From positions 1-64,000 of the forward strand of contig ADNK01003302.1 of assembly GCA_000320545.1 (NCBI GenBank): a DNA stretch of 64,000 nucleotides, in the 5' to 3' direction. The DNA is from Bigelowiella natans CCMP2755 (taxonomy: Eukaryota > Cercozoa > Chlorarachniophyceae). This document shows, one piece after another, positions 1 through 9,510 of the stretch; within the stretch, counting starts at the first letter, position 1; each line of letters starts with the position of its first letter. A program made the position numbers and the translations under genes. Below the pieces are notes generated by a model. The model was not told the DNA's origin. It saw nothing but the letters and a program-made list of their open reading frames with translations, and did no database searches.

Positions 1-110
1 CCTTAAACCGTACCCGTCCCGTTCCGTCCCTCCCCTCCCCGACCCCCCCTACCCCCCCCCCCTACCCCCACACACACACACACACACGCCTGCATGCACA
101 AGACACCAAC

Positions 111-248
111 CTTTTTCAACATCTCTTTCATCTGGGACATAGCAAGGGATCTCAGGTCAAGCCGTTTCTCTTCCTCGCTGGCATCTTCATCAACTGGCGG
201 CCATTTGCACAAGGGCTTAGCAGCGGAGGAAGACGCATTTTCGGACAT
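111..248 (-). CDS. First coding exon of an unrecognised minus-strand gene (runs off the window)
   Basis: Reading from the ATG at 248, 46 codons stay open and end with AAG directly before a GT donor (110-109). The peptide is short, acidic in the middle (DEDASEEEK) and rich in Ser/Ala at the start, and it ends with a Met/Lys-rich helix-like stretch (MSQMKEMLKK). A CA microsatellite and a poly-G/C run follow in the putative intron. An in-frame upstream ATG at 320 would add 24 residues, but the shorter start gives the cleaner peptide. I do not recognise the family; the rest of the gene would lie left of position 1. If real, it is divergent from the plus-strand gene at 1957. Confidence 0.35.
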
Positions 249-691
249 CTTTTCTGTGATGAGATGGAAAGGAGAATGGTAAATGCCACCGCGTGCAACT
301 TGTGGCGTGGTGGCTGGCAATGAAGGCGAGGAGGCAGGAAGAATGAAGAGCAGTGAATGCTAGAACACAGCGCGTAAATGAGGAGAACGCGAGTTCGTCG
401 CTCGTGTTCGATGTGACCCTGAGCACATGCGCATGCGGTAGATGTCCTCGAGCATTCCGGGCATTCGCTATTCTTTCTACTTTGTCATCGGTACCAACAA
501 ACAACACAGTTCACCTAGCCGCAACTCGTCATCTTGGCTTCCCTAGGTGTGGGTCACCAGCTAGTTGTGCAACTCATCACCAACAGGGTGCTGACAAGTC
601 CTTGCAACCTTTCAAAAACTTTGGTGCCTGAACCGCCGCGTCGGTGTCCATCTCGCACGCTGCCGCCTGAAGAAACTCAAGGAGTCGGCGA

Positions 692-1306
692 TCACGAAAG
701 AATTGTTCGTGCTCGTGGGAGACGCAAAATCTCCACGTGGAAAACAATGGAAGTGAACACCAACCTTGCCCACCCAGGCCAGCAGGCCAGCACTGGAGCA
801 GGGCAAGCTGGCAAGGCTGCAGAAGGTGCAACACGTGCGTCCTTTGTTGATGAACCATCGGGTCGCTGTCGCACCCGTGCAAAAGACTCATGAGAGACTT
901 GTCCCAGGCCACACTCGGACAGCAAAAAACACAAGGGCTGGCAATGAGCTCTGAGGGCTGCACTCATTTGGGTCTTCCCAGAGAGCTGTGTCTGTGTCTG
1001 GACGCTCTGCAACTGGTCCTCAAGGTGTTGTGGCAAGATGGGGGAAACCAGTCCCACACCATGCTCAAGGATGGGGCGAACGAAAGTGTCCCAGAGATGA
1101 ATCCGTGTTCTGGGCTGTGAGCCTGCATGCCCAGCATCCCAGCATGCAACAAGCACAACAGTCAAGCCTGCGGAGGCTCTCTTTGCTGTTGAACAATGAA
1201 CAATGAACAATGATGACGAACCACATTTCCAAAGTGTTGCAAGACATTTGCAGTGTGCGAAGTGCAGTGCCTCGAACAATGAACAATGAACAATGAACAA
1301 TGACAA
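692..1306 (-). pseudogene. Decayed non-LTR retrotransposon reverse transcriptase fragment
   Basis: A minus-strand frame of about 200 codons contains, at roughly 1108-992, a segment with the pattern LWDTFVRPILEHGVGLVSP followed by a Leu/Gln-rich stretch. This resembles the post-palm/thumb region of LINE-type reverse transcriptases, where a 'LVRPxLEYGxxxWSP' motif precedes the 'LExVQ' helix. A later stretch (LLSECGLGQVSHESFARV) fits the region that usually follows. No YxDD catalytic motif, endonuclease or full domain is visible, and the surrounding frames are broken, so this is a relic. The family assignment rests on motif recognition only. Confidence 0.45.
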
Positions 1307-1370
1307 AGAACTGCACTTCCAAAATGCAACAAGACATTTGCAGTGTGCGAAACGCAGTGCCTCGAACTAA
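1186..1370. repeat. Imperfect ~90-bp tandem duplication with (GAACAAT)-type microrepeats
   Basis: Two diverged copies of a unit (about 1217-1280 and 1305-1370) share the blocks AAGACATTTGCAGTGTGCGA and CAGTGCCTCGAAC. Each is preceded by runs of the 8-mer GAACAATG (1190-1213 and 1273-1302). The copies differ by substitutions and small indels, so the duplication is not recent. It overlaps the reverse-transcriptase relic. The rest of 249-1956 shows no gene I can support, apart from a GAT microsatellite at 1773-1801. Confidence 0.8.
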
Positions 1371-1956
1371 CTTTGGTGAGGACCATCTGGTGAAACCAAA
1401 AGGAATCAAGAATGGCATTGTGGCCACTCCTCCGTTCCTAGTTTCATTGTTTGCTGGTGCCTGATGTTTGCCAACTTCAGGATCACGCATCCCCAAATCC
1501 TGTCGTGATGGTTTGCTCATGCTTGGAGATCACCAAGCAAGAACACCACACCTGCGACCCCCAAGAGCACAATCCCATGGACCACACCTTCATGGTCTAC
1601 TTCACACCTGCCACAACATCCCCGGCTCGAACTGTTGAGTTGTGAGCTAAGAGCGTTTCACTCTGGTGAATGTCGCAGGCAAAAAATTAAAGGCATTTTC
1701 GACAAATTTTTGCCTAAAGTGGGATGGTCACAACAGCGCCAGCACCTCACTGTGGAAACCTCCTTCAGAGAACGATGATGATGATGATGATGATGATGAT
1801 GAAAATCAAATGAACAATTTGAAAGGGCAAAAGGGGCCGAGCATTGTCTAAGGCGAAAAATAGTTCTCAGGATTCGGAAAGCCACCACAAACAAAGGAGA
1901 ATCAAGTACAAGAGCGAAGGTCGAGGTCCATTTGGAAAGGGAAAAGACGAAGAGGC

Positions 1957-3246
1957 ATGTTCACTGTGAGTGATCTTTTCAAGGACGTGTATAAACGGCC
2001 TCCAGGCCATGAAGAATCCAATCGTGCTAGAAAATGTGAGAAAAGGGTTTTGAAAAGTGTCATCCGGCAAACAGATTTTCACAACAAACAAGTTGAGGAG
2101 GAAGAAATGTGGGCATCAAGGAAGAAGGAAGAGGATCTGGTAGGAAAATATTCTTTTTCCATGTAAAATGTCCATTTTTTCACTGTCACATAAATGTTAC
2201 AACATAGGGGTAGAGGTACACAATTTAATTTGAATGTTATTTGTTAGGATGAGCGAAGGGGGCCAGTGAAGAAAGGCCCTACGGGCAGAAAAGGTTACGA
2301 TACTCGAGGAGAGAATGGCGATGCCAGACATTCGTCACGTAAAAGACGGGGAAATCAGCCCAAAACAATATATATTAGAAAGAAGCCGCGGAAAAATGGA
2401 GGAGAACAAGATGCAGATGCGTCATTAAAATTCAAGAAACGAGCCGTGAAAATTGACTGGGAAGCAGAGGTTGACAGATACAACTTCCATAAAATTAACC
2501 CTAAGAACCTACTATTTGAAACACAACACAGGCTAAAACTATTTGTGTATATTTTTTAGCGTAGAAAGAATGAACGACTACGGGAACAGGCATGGATGGA
2601 GCGCTCGGCCTCGGATCCTCGCAGCGCGTAAGTTGTTTTGCTATGATACATTCAAAATTGTTATGAACTATGCGCTTCATTTATGGATTTCTTGCGTGCT
2701 AGCTCATAGAAATTGGGTGCATTACGTAGGTTGTTACGAAAAGTAGATATTGAAAGGAATATAGACGCAGGAGCGAGTGGTGAGAAAGAAGCGAAACAGA
2801 AGATTACAAAAGAATGCATAGACAACGACAGCACCTCAGACGTCGCAACAAATTCAAGTCAGCCAAAAGGCCGTAAGCACGTGAAAAAATCTCCGAAAAG
2901 GGAAAAAAGGAAAAAAAAAAAGGAGAAGAAGAGGAAGGAAAAGAAGAAAGAAAAGAGAAGGAAAAGGGAAAAAAAGAAGAAACGTCGCAAGGAAGAATCA
3001 GATCACAATGACGATAGAACGGAAGTTGAGGGAAGAGGAAACATCTCGACCGAACAAAAGGCTGATGTAATTTATAGTAATCATAACAATGTTCCTGGTG
3101 CTCAATTCCAAAAGCGGGATACAAATGTCCCAATTGACGTCAACGTTTCCGCTGCAGCTGATGGTAATGGAGGTGGTGATGGTTCAAGTTTGTCAAATTG
3201 TGTCCTTGCTGCTCTGAAGGAAGATGAAAGTGAGGCAGAAGACTAG
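1957..3246 (+). CDS. Lys/Arg-rich, probably nuclear or nucleolar protein (4 exons)
   Basis: Exons inferred from splice signals and phase: 1957-2139, 2248-2469, 2560-2627 and 2730-3246. All junctions are GT-AG and the introns are 90-108 nt. The joined frame is highly charged. Exon 2 is basic (RKKPRKNGG), and the splice from exon 2 to 3 reads cleanly as WEAERRKNERLREQ. Exon 4 has a long Lys/Glu/Arg tract (about 2880-2995) of nuclear-localisation/coiled type, then an acidic end (KEDESEAED). The frame is also open upstream of 1957 to about 1864, and a separate Asp-rich ORF lies at 1666-1851, so there may be additional 5' exons and the start is uncertain. I do not recognise the family; rRNA-processing proteins often look like this, but that is inference. 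Confidence 0.6.
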
Positions 3247-4455
3247 AAAATACCCTAGTATGATGAACTAGTGGTGACCGACATCTTAGCTGCATGTTCA
3301 ATCAACCTGCAACACTTGCAGTTGATTATCTGTGCCGGAGCACGTATCTACAGCCATACATAATAAGCAATATGTAGACAGAGAACGTAGCATGCATGTG
3401 TGATGATGTGGAATTTATGCTTATGGCTCTCTTTACATAGCATGCATGCACATGTGACGGTGTGATCCATGTAGCCACGCACCACATCTAGCAGATCTAG
3501 AGATGCCGCGCTGTCAATCGCGCCGCGCCTTCATGGAGCGCATTTTCATTGTCAAAATGCGTACACTAGTGGCACGCATCACAGAAACACCAGTCCAGAA
3601 GATGACACAAATGCTTCGCGCATGCATGCACACCACATGCGCAACACTGGAACACGCCTAGCTAGCTGGCTAGCTAGACGCTCACGGCCATGCACGTCTG
3701 AACGTCGCATCCAGCCCTGGAGGCATGCAGGCATGTAGCACTCCATCTAGCTGTGCCATTTGCGATGCCCATGGCTTGATCACGCTGCTGCCAATGAAGC
3801 GGCGTAGACCATTGAGTCGCAAGTCACAAAAGAGCGTTGACATCATCAAAGCTCCACCGCACACACACTCTCAGACGCACTGCGCCAGCAGCATGACACA
3901 ACCAGCAGAAACCCGGCAACACTCTGCTGGTCTGGATTTAGCTGGGTGCAGCAGCATGCAACTCGACACCACACCAAGTGACGCTTGAAAACTTTCGAAT
4001 GCGATGAGCATGTGCAACGCTCGAGCAAGTTTCAGGGCGCGCGGGCGCGCACACGCACTTCCTGCTTTGCATGTGGTCATTCCAACCCTCAGATTTGGAA
4101 GCAACCTCACGCTGTTGTGAACACGGCAACTCGATCCAACGGCACGTCTAGACGTGCAAATCCACAATTGAGCATCGCGCACCTTTTCTGGTTTCAGCAA
4201 ACCAATGCCACACACGCTGGCACGGTTTGAGCATTTCGGGGCAAAAAAATGTTTTTTTGAGAACGAACGTCGCGTTTGTGGCGCTGCGATGCATGGCGCC
4301 ACGATGCAGCTGTCCGCTCAAGTGCGACAAGACACACAAGGCGTGCCAACGGAGCTGCACGTGCGTGTCGGACGCACCAGCACGACACTCCACGTGGGAC
4401 GATGCGGCACAATGAAAAACTCTCCGCGCAGAAGTTTCTCAGAAAGTTCGCAAGT

Positions 4456-4513
4456 GGCGACATGACAAAATTGAAAAGCTGACATTGCGACATGACAAAA
4501 GTGAAAAGCTGAC
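4456..4513. repeat. 28-bp direct tandem repeat, two copies
   Basis: Two near-identical copies of GCGACATGACAAAA(A/G)TGAAAAGCTGACA lie head to tail. Downstream, a family of looser repeats containing CAGAACTCAAACG and CCAAGTGACA recurs between about 4558 and 4680. No coding role is apparent. Confidence 0.8.
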
Positions 4514-4767
4514 AGCTTTTCATTCAAGTCGCAATTGCAACAATTCAGACACATCTCGACAGAACTCAAAAGTCCAAGTGACACATTGAGATCAGAACTC
4601 AACTGCACAAGCAAGCAACCAAGCACACTCAGAACTCAAACGACCAAGTGACATCAGAACTCAAACGTTCAAGTGACAAAGCAACTCAAGGACCAAACAA
4701 CAATGCAACTCAACGACTCATGCGACTTCAGTTCTCAACACGAGACCACATTGCACCACGCCCAACG

Positions 4768-4893
4768 CTGCAACAATCGACAGCTGCACTCGATGCAGAA
4801 CGAATCGGTTGCATGCGAGGGCGCACATTGCTGCAACAATCGACAGCTGCACGTGATGCAGAACGAATCGGTTGCATGCAACAGTGCGCATGC
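4768..4893. repeat. 63-bp tandem duplication
   Basis: The unit beginning CTGCAACAATCGACAGCTGC occurs at 4768 and again at 4831 (period 63 bp). It includes the identical block ATGCAGAACGAATCGGTTGC in both copies. Only a few substitutions separate the copies, so the duplication is fairly young. Confidence 0.9.
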
Positions 4894-5186
4894 GTCTCAA
4901 CTTCAACCCTGCGACACGCATGCTTCTGCACACGTGCGCAGCACCTCTGGACCTCAGATCCACCACCGCGGCACGCTGACCGATCAGCGTCACCCATTCC
5001 GAAGCACGCAGCTTGCCTGGACGAAGAGTTCAAGGACAACAGCCCGGCTGCGGCCGTTCTGCATGCGAATGGTTTCAATGCCGCGTCGCATCATCGCACC
5101 GCGCCTGCTGTCATGCAGGCTGAGCAAGTTCAGACAATCAACAAGGACATTGACAGCATGCCAACTCCCACGCAAGCGATGAATGC

Positions 5187-6810
5187 CAGGGCTGGGCACA
5201 AATGCTTGAAAACAAACGTGTTTGCAAACACACTTGAACAAACATTGTTTGTTCAAATCAAGTGCTTGTTTGCGTGAGCTGGAGCAGCATTTGAACAAAC
5301 CAAACACAAGTTTGCAAGTGTTTGGTGTTTGGAAATGATTTTTCAAAGTGTTCGCATTTGTTCAAACCAAATCAAATCATGCAAAATGTGTTTGCAAACA
5401 TTTTTGGAAGTGTTTCAAGAAAATCACCAAAATTGAGCTTTTGCATGCGTCCAGCGTGGCCAATTGTTGCCGACATTGCTAGACAAATTTGAGATCGCCT
5501 GAGCTTGCGTTGTCGGTGAATTTCTGAAGAAAAATCACCCACGTGGCCACGGCGACCAGGCTAGCTGGCTAGGCCTGCGCATGTGCTGCGCATGCGCAGC
5601 ATGCACTCACGCAGCCGCTGTGCCATGCGCCAGCACACGTGCTGCGCACTGCTGCTCTGGTGCTGTTGGACTGCACATGCCAGCATGTGCATTGCTAGAT
5701 TGTGACGGACCATTGAAAAAAGTGACAGATCATTTCATTGCATCCGTCTCGCCACCATCTCGCCAGCATCTCGCAGCACTGATGAAACTTCATTGCTGCT
5801 AGCTCCAGTTGGCCAGGGCTAGCTGGTCAGCAGCACGTGCAGCAGCTGCTGTTGCGATCGTGCACATCTTGCGAGAGCGCAGCTCATTCTCATTGGTGCA
5901 ACAAACTGGCAATCAAAAACACGTGTCTGCAACATGCTGCATTGCTTTTGCTTCCCTGATTTCACCAAAGAAACAACCAATCAGATGCCATGTCAGCACT
6001 GTTTCAAATTGCATTTGCAATTGACAACCCCACCCGCAGGGCTTGTCATTTTCCATCAGAATGCATCTTCATGCATGAAGCTCCATTTTGGAGAAGCATC
6101 ACTCGGCATGAAAAGAAAAGTGATGATTTGAAGCCACGTCAGTCGAGTCCGAACGCATCTTCTTGTTGTGTGGCTTGACACTGACAGCGCGTCGAAGTGC
6201 ATTGTCGACAGACACAGCTGAAGCATGGGCAATGCTCAACAAATTGTCAAAGTTGGACAGATTTTGGAAAGTTCTCAAACACGAGAAAGGCACAGCTGGA
6301 GGTTGCAAAGTGGAGAAAAATGGTTCCTGAGTCTGTGGGGCTGAGTCCTGAGTCCTGAGCAGCCATGAGACGGATGTGATGAAGTGATTGAATCTTTTCA
6401 ATGGCAGCATGTGTGCGCCATGATGCTGCACATCCACATGCGCATGGCGTCTGCGCAACAACCACGTCCATCTGCAATGAGTTGTGAAGTTGTGCCTGTG
6501 CGATTGTTTGTTCCCTTTGTCACACGTTGCACAATGCGCATTCAAATGCATTGCGATTTGGTCTGTCATGTCGTGCTTTGCGCGCGCAGCTGCGCAGGAA
6601 CGTTTCAAATTTTTCAAATTGTTTGCAAATGATTTTCACAGGAAAATGTTTGCAAACATGTTTGCAAATGCTGCTTCTTGTTCGAACATCATTTGAACAA
6701 ACCAAACACCAGTTTCGCGACACGTGGGCATTGTTTGTTCAAATCAAACACTTGTTCAGAAGCAAAGCAAAGTGTTTCCAAACAAAAAAAATCATTTGTG
6801 CCCAGCTCTG
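5187..6810. mobile_element. Non-autonomous hAT-type DNA transposon, 1624 bp, with 8-bp TSD
   Basis: The left end starts CAGGGCTGGGCACAAATG and the right end, read inward on the minus strand, starts CAGAGCTGGGCACAAATG. That is an 18-bp terminal inverted repeat with one mismatch. It is flanked by a perfect 8-bp direct repeat ATGAATGC at 5179-5186 and 6811-6818. An 8-bp target-site duplication and termini of the CAGGGxTGGGCA type are hallmarks of the hAT superfamily. Subterminal zones on both sides (about 5205-5410 and 6600-6790) are filled with short motifs such as TGTTTGCAAACA and TTTGAACAAACCAAACA, as expected for transposase-binding arrays. No transposase frame is present inside, so it must be mobilised in trans or be inactive. 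The interior (5580-6560) has the same palindrome-rich composition as its surroundings. Confidence 0.9.
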
Positions 6811-6818
6811 ATGAATGC

Positions 6819-7383
6819 ACAAACCGAAGGCGCGACACGTTGCAAAAAAATTTTCAAAATCGATTGTTTGCACCTTCGCGTGCGTCAATTTGTTTCTGTC
6901 GCAACGCGAAAAGGTCCACGTGCAGAGGTTTTTGAGCGCACTGGAAGTCACCAGGAGCTCGTCAGATCGAGTCCACTGGAGTACATTCGCAATGCATGCA
7001 TGGAACGTGTTTTTTTGCAAACTTCCAATCTTTTGATGAAACTTGCCACGGTGCAGCCACCGCCACTAGACCATGCTCTGGTGCTGACACGCTCGCAAAG
7101 CCGATGTTGCAAGTTTCTCCTGTTTGTGAACGCATTTCTGTCAGCTCATCATTGGAAGCCACCAGGAGCTCGCCACCGCGACAGCGCATCCACCTAGCCG
7201 CGCTAGCAATGCAGCACGGGACCGCACGTGCAATGCACAAAAATCTGCTGTGTTCCTCAGGGACGACATGCGTGACACATTTGGACATCTAGACATGGAT
7301 GCATCTAGACATGGATTTGCCATGTCTAGATCCAGAGATGTCGCAGCGTTCGTGACTGACCCACCTCAGCGGCTGCATTCTGC
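6819..7383. other. Island sequence with a 12-bp-arm hairpin
   Basis: No supported gene. A perfect inverted repeat ATCTAGACATGG (7303-7314) / CCATGTCTAGAT (7320-7331) with a 5-nt loop lies just upstream of the ORF cluster at 7384. A partial third copy of the arm (ATCTAGACATGG) occurs at 7288-7299. Its function is unknown; terminator, recombination site and composition effect are all possible. Confidence 0.6.
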
Positions 7384-8844
7384 ATGCAGTGCACCAACCT
7401 GGACGATGTCGCGTGGCTCGATGCTGTCATGCACAACGAGTTCCTCCCTGAGATCGCGCGCCGGGCTGTCGCGCCCAACGTTGCCGCATGCAACCAGTTC
7501 GTCGGACGGGCCACGCAACACCTGCGTGACACGTTCAATTCAGAATTTGCTACTTCAAAAGTTCACAGAAAAGGAAATGATGCAAACATTTTTGACGACA
7601 CAGGTTCATTTGACATTGCACACCTTCCAAGATTGTGCGACAATCAGGACAAATCAAAAACCGGATGTCTTTCCAACAAAAACACAGAAACATCGCACAA
7701 AAAAGGTTCCATTGAACATCAATTTCAAGAACTGATGAAACCAACATCAAGGCCATCAATTTCAGCATTGGATTCAACTTTCAAAGCTCCCGAGCCTTTT
7801 GAAAATGAAAATTGCAGCGGGGACCAATTTCGTTCCAGAGGAGGTCTTGATTTCCCCATGCTTTTGTGGGCCGCGCAAAGGCACAACACGTCGATCACGG
7901 AAGCCAAACACAAGTTCAACCTCCTCAAAAGCCTTTTGGAAAAATCAATGAACACGAACAAAACGAGCGCAGCCGACGCGCTGATCGGGAAGATGAACCT
8001 GATGCACCTGATCCAGGACGCCCGGACCCAGGTCGATGTGCTCAACCAGTTCCTCCCGGATGTCGATCCGCACACCCTCTGCAACCGGCTCGAGCTCGAG
8101 AACGTGGTCGGGGTCCACATCGAGAGCGCTGAGAACAGCTGCAGCAGTGACCAGGGAATCGGCAACAAGAAGGGCTCCGTCACGTTCCCCAAGATCAAGA
8201 CGGTGCTCGGTCTGCACGATTTCGTCAGCTCGGCCCGCAGCCGCAAGACCAACATTCTGACCGACACGATCTTCTCCAAACTCAACGCCCCCCCGTCCGC
8301 AGCTTCCGGGGCCCCTGGAGCCATCAAGGTCTGGGACATCAGCCCGCAAGCCCGGTGCAAAGCCTTCCACGCGCACACCCCGATCGCCTGCTTCGATGCA
8401 CACATCGAGTCCGAGCAGCGCAAGTGTGAAGCGCACAACGTGCAGTGCAAAGGAAATTTTGGTGATGACAAAAAGCAGCAGCTCACAAAATGCAAAGGCA
8501 TGACGATGAGCAAAGATGCGATCGATGCGGCTGTGAACCCTCTCATCCCTCGCTACTTGTCCTGGGTGCACCTCATCCCGGAAGGGAGCGTCACCTGGAT
8601 CATTGACACCAGTCTCCCTGGCAAGATGCACGTCGTGCACCCATTCTGGGAAACCACCGACACTGTGCTCAAACGCAGACGGGGGGGTGAGCGCAAGGGA
8701 AAGAGCAGCAACACAAACCTGCAGGAGCTGACCACCGTGCCCGATCTCGAGCATGCGATGTCGCACCTCCACCTCCCGCCTTCAGTGTGTGTCACAAACC
8801 CTCTCATGAACTTTGAGGAGCATTGCGAGGGGGCAGAAACCTGA
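7384..8844 (+). CDS. Unrecognised 486-codon ORF with foreign codon usage
   Basis: One uninterrupted frame runs from ATG 7384 to TGA 8844 with no introns, unlike the conserved genes of the window. Residues about 195-340 are coded with strong C/G third positions and a plausible globular composition. Residues 55-150 are more AT-rich and low in order. The C-terminal part has hydrophobic segments (YLSWVHLIPEGSVTWIID) followed by a basic patch (KRRRGGERKGK). I cannot match it to any family. The stop is only 2 nt from the next ATG (8847), a virus-like or polycistronic spacing. An origin from a large DNA virus or mobile element is inference from compactness, codon use and the repeat-rich setting. Confidence 0.6.
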   Translation: MQCTNLDDVAWLDAVMHNEFLPEIARRAVAPNVAACNQFVGRATQHLRDTFNSEFATSKVHRKGNDANIFDDTGSFDIAHLPRLCDNQDKSKTGCLSNKNTETSHKKGSIEHQFQELMKPTSRPSISALDSTFKAPEPFENENCSGDQFRSRGGLDFPMLLWAAQRHNTSITEAKHKFNLLKSLLEKSMNTNKTSAADALIGKMNLMHLIQDARTQVDVLNQFLPDVDPHTLCNRLELENVVGVHIESAENSCSSDQGIGNKKGSVTFPKIKTVLGLHDFVSSARSRKTNILTDTIFSKLNAPPSAASGAPGAIKVWDISPQARCKAFHAHTPIACFDAHIESEQRKCEAHNVQCKGNFGDDKKQQLTKCKGMTMSKDAIDAAVNPLIPRYLSWVHLIPEGSVTWIIDTSLPGKMHVVHPFWETTDTVLKRRRGGERKGKSSNTNLQELTTVPDLEHAMSHLHLPPSVCVTNPLMNFEEHCEGAET

Positions 8845-8846
8845 AC

Positions 8847-9041
8847 ATGACGATCAACACCAACAGCACTGGCGGCGGGGGCGCCGCCCCGGCCCCGGCA
8901 ACAGAGTCCGCGGAAAACTCGAATGTGTTGCCCGACGACGTGTCCAGCCTGAACCTGACGGCAGCTGACGTGACAGAACAAAGTGCAGGAACTGACCCCA
9001 GTCATCAAGTTCATCTTGGTGCGCCATTCGCAGCTGCGTGA
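8847..9041 (+). CDS. Small unrecognised ORF (64 aa), possibly the N-terminus of a frameshifted gene
   Basis: ATG at 8847 follows the previous stop by 2 nt. The peptide has an Asn/Thr start, a Gly/Ala/Pro-rich linker and an acidic stretch (NVLPDDVSSLNLTAADVTEQ). Around 8971 a second frame opens (see the entry starting at 8971) and continues with a more globular composition. One indel, a frameshift or splicing between the two would give a protein of about 190 aa. Strong C/G third positions match the upstream ORF. Family unknown. Confidence 0.4.
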   Translation: MTINTNSTGGGGAAPAPATESAENSNVLPDDVSSLNLTAADVTEQSAGTDPSHQVHLGAPFAAA

Positions 9042-9417
9042 GGATGCTTCCGGTGGGGCACCCCAACAGCACCGGTCGGTGATTTTGTTTGGTCGGCTTT
9101 GCAAGCACCACGCCGCAGATCGATTTCTCGTCGAGAAAAAAGGGGCTGTCCTCGTCTTTCAGCTCCGCGCTTGGCCGTTCAGCAAGAAGGGCGGCTTTTT
9201 TTCGATCGAATCCTGCGCATTTCGCAACGTCGTGGCAATTGTTTGTCAGAAACTCAGTGTCGATTTCTCCCATTTTCGCATCCTTGTGTTTTTGCTTCTT
9301 GTTTTTTTTCATGTCTCTTTGTCAAGTGTTGATTTTTTGTGTTTTCAGTGTGTCAACTTGTGTCGGTCTCAACAACAGTGCATCGCCGCAAAACAGAGAA
9401 AAAAAAACAGGGTGTGA
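8971..9417 (+). CDS. Open frame overlapping the previous ORF; candidate continuation
   Basis: This frame is free of stops from 8971 to 9417 but has no good ATG near its start. It includes a globular-looking stretch (RSVILFGRLCKHHAADRFLV; then FSKKGGFFSIESCAFRNVV) and ends in an AT-rich, Phe/Leu-rich tail from about 9290 that is probably not coding. The opposite strand (9312 to 8854) is also open and protein-like, so strand choice is uncertain; I prefer plus because both neighbours are plus. Family unknown. Confidence 0.3.
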
Positions 9418-9510
9418 CCGAAAAAAAAAACTACGAACAAGAGTGTCTTGCAATCAAAACAACCAACTCCGTGCAATGTGCTCAAAAACGACAAAACCAA
9501 AGTGAACGAG

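Larger units (their letters stand above)
3247..5178. other. Gene-free convergent island, CTAG/GCATGC-rich
   Basis: No ORF here looks protein-like. The sequence is strikingly rich in the self-complementary tetramers CTAG, CATG and TGCA and in longer palindromes such as GCTAGC, GCATGC and TCTAGA, for example around 3390-3500 and 3600-3740. Base composition is more GC-rich than the introns and gene-flanking DNA elsewhere in the window. It begins right after the Lys-rich gene's stop codon. It contains the two tandem repeats listed separately and leads into the hAT element. Confidence 0.7.

Noticed and set aside
1966-1983. A possible 18-nt nucleomorph-like intron (GTGAGT...CAAG) in the Lys-rich gene
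   Set aside because: Removing it breaks the good downstream frame, which is open across it; coincidence.
4648-5277. 209-codon and overlapping 169-codon ORFs on the plus strand
   Set aside because: Both frames run through the 63-bp tandem repeat and share no protein-like composition; they are chance frames in stop-poor GC-richer DNA.
8854-9312. Minus-strand ORF (152 codons) opposite the 8847-9417 frames
   Set aside because: Its first part is protein-like, but its end is the antisense of a Gly/Ala-rich coding stretch. Neighbouring ORFs are all on plus, so it was not annotated; it cannot be fully excluded.
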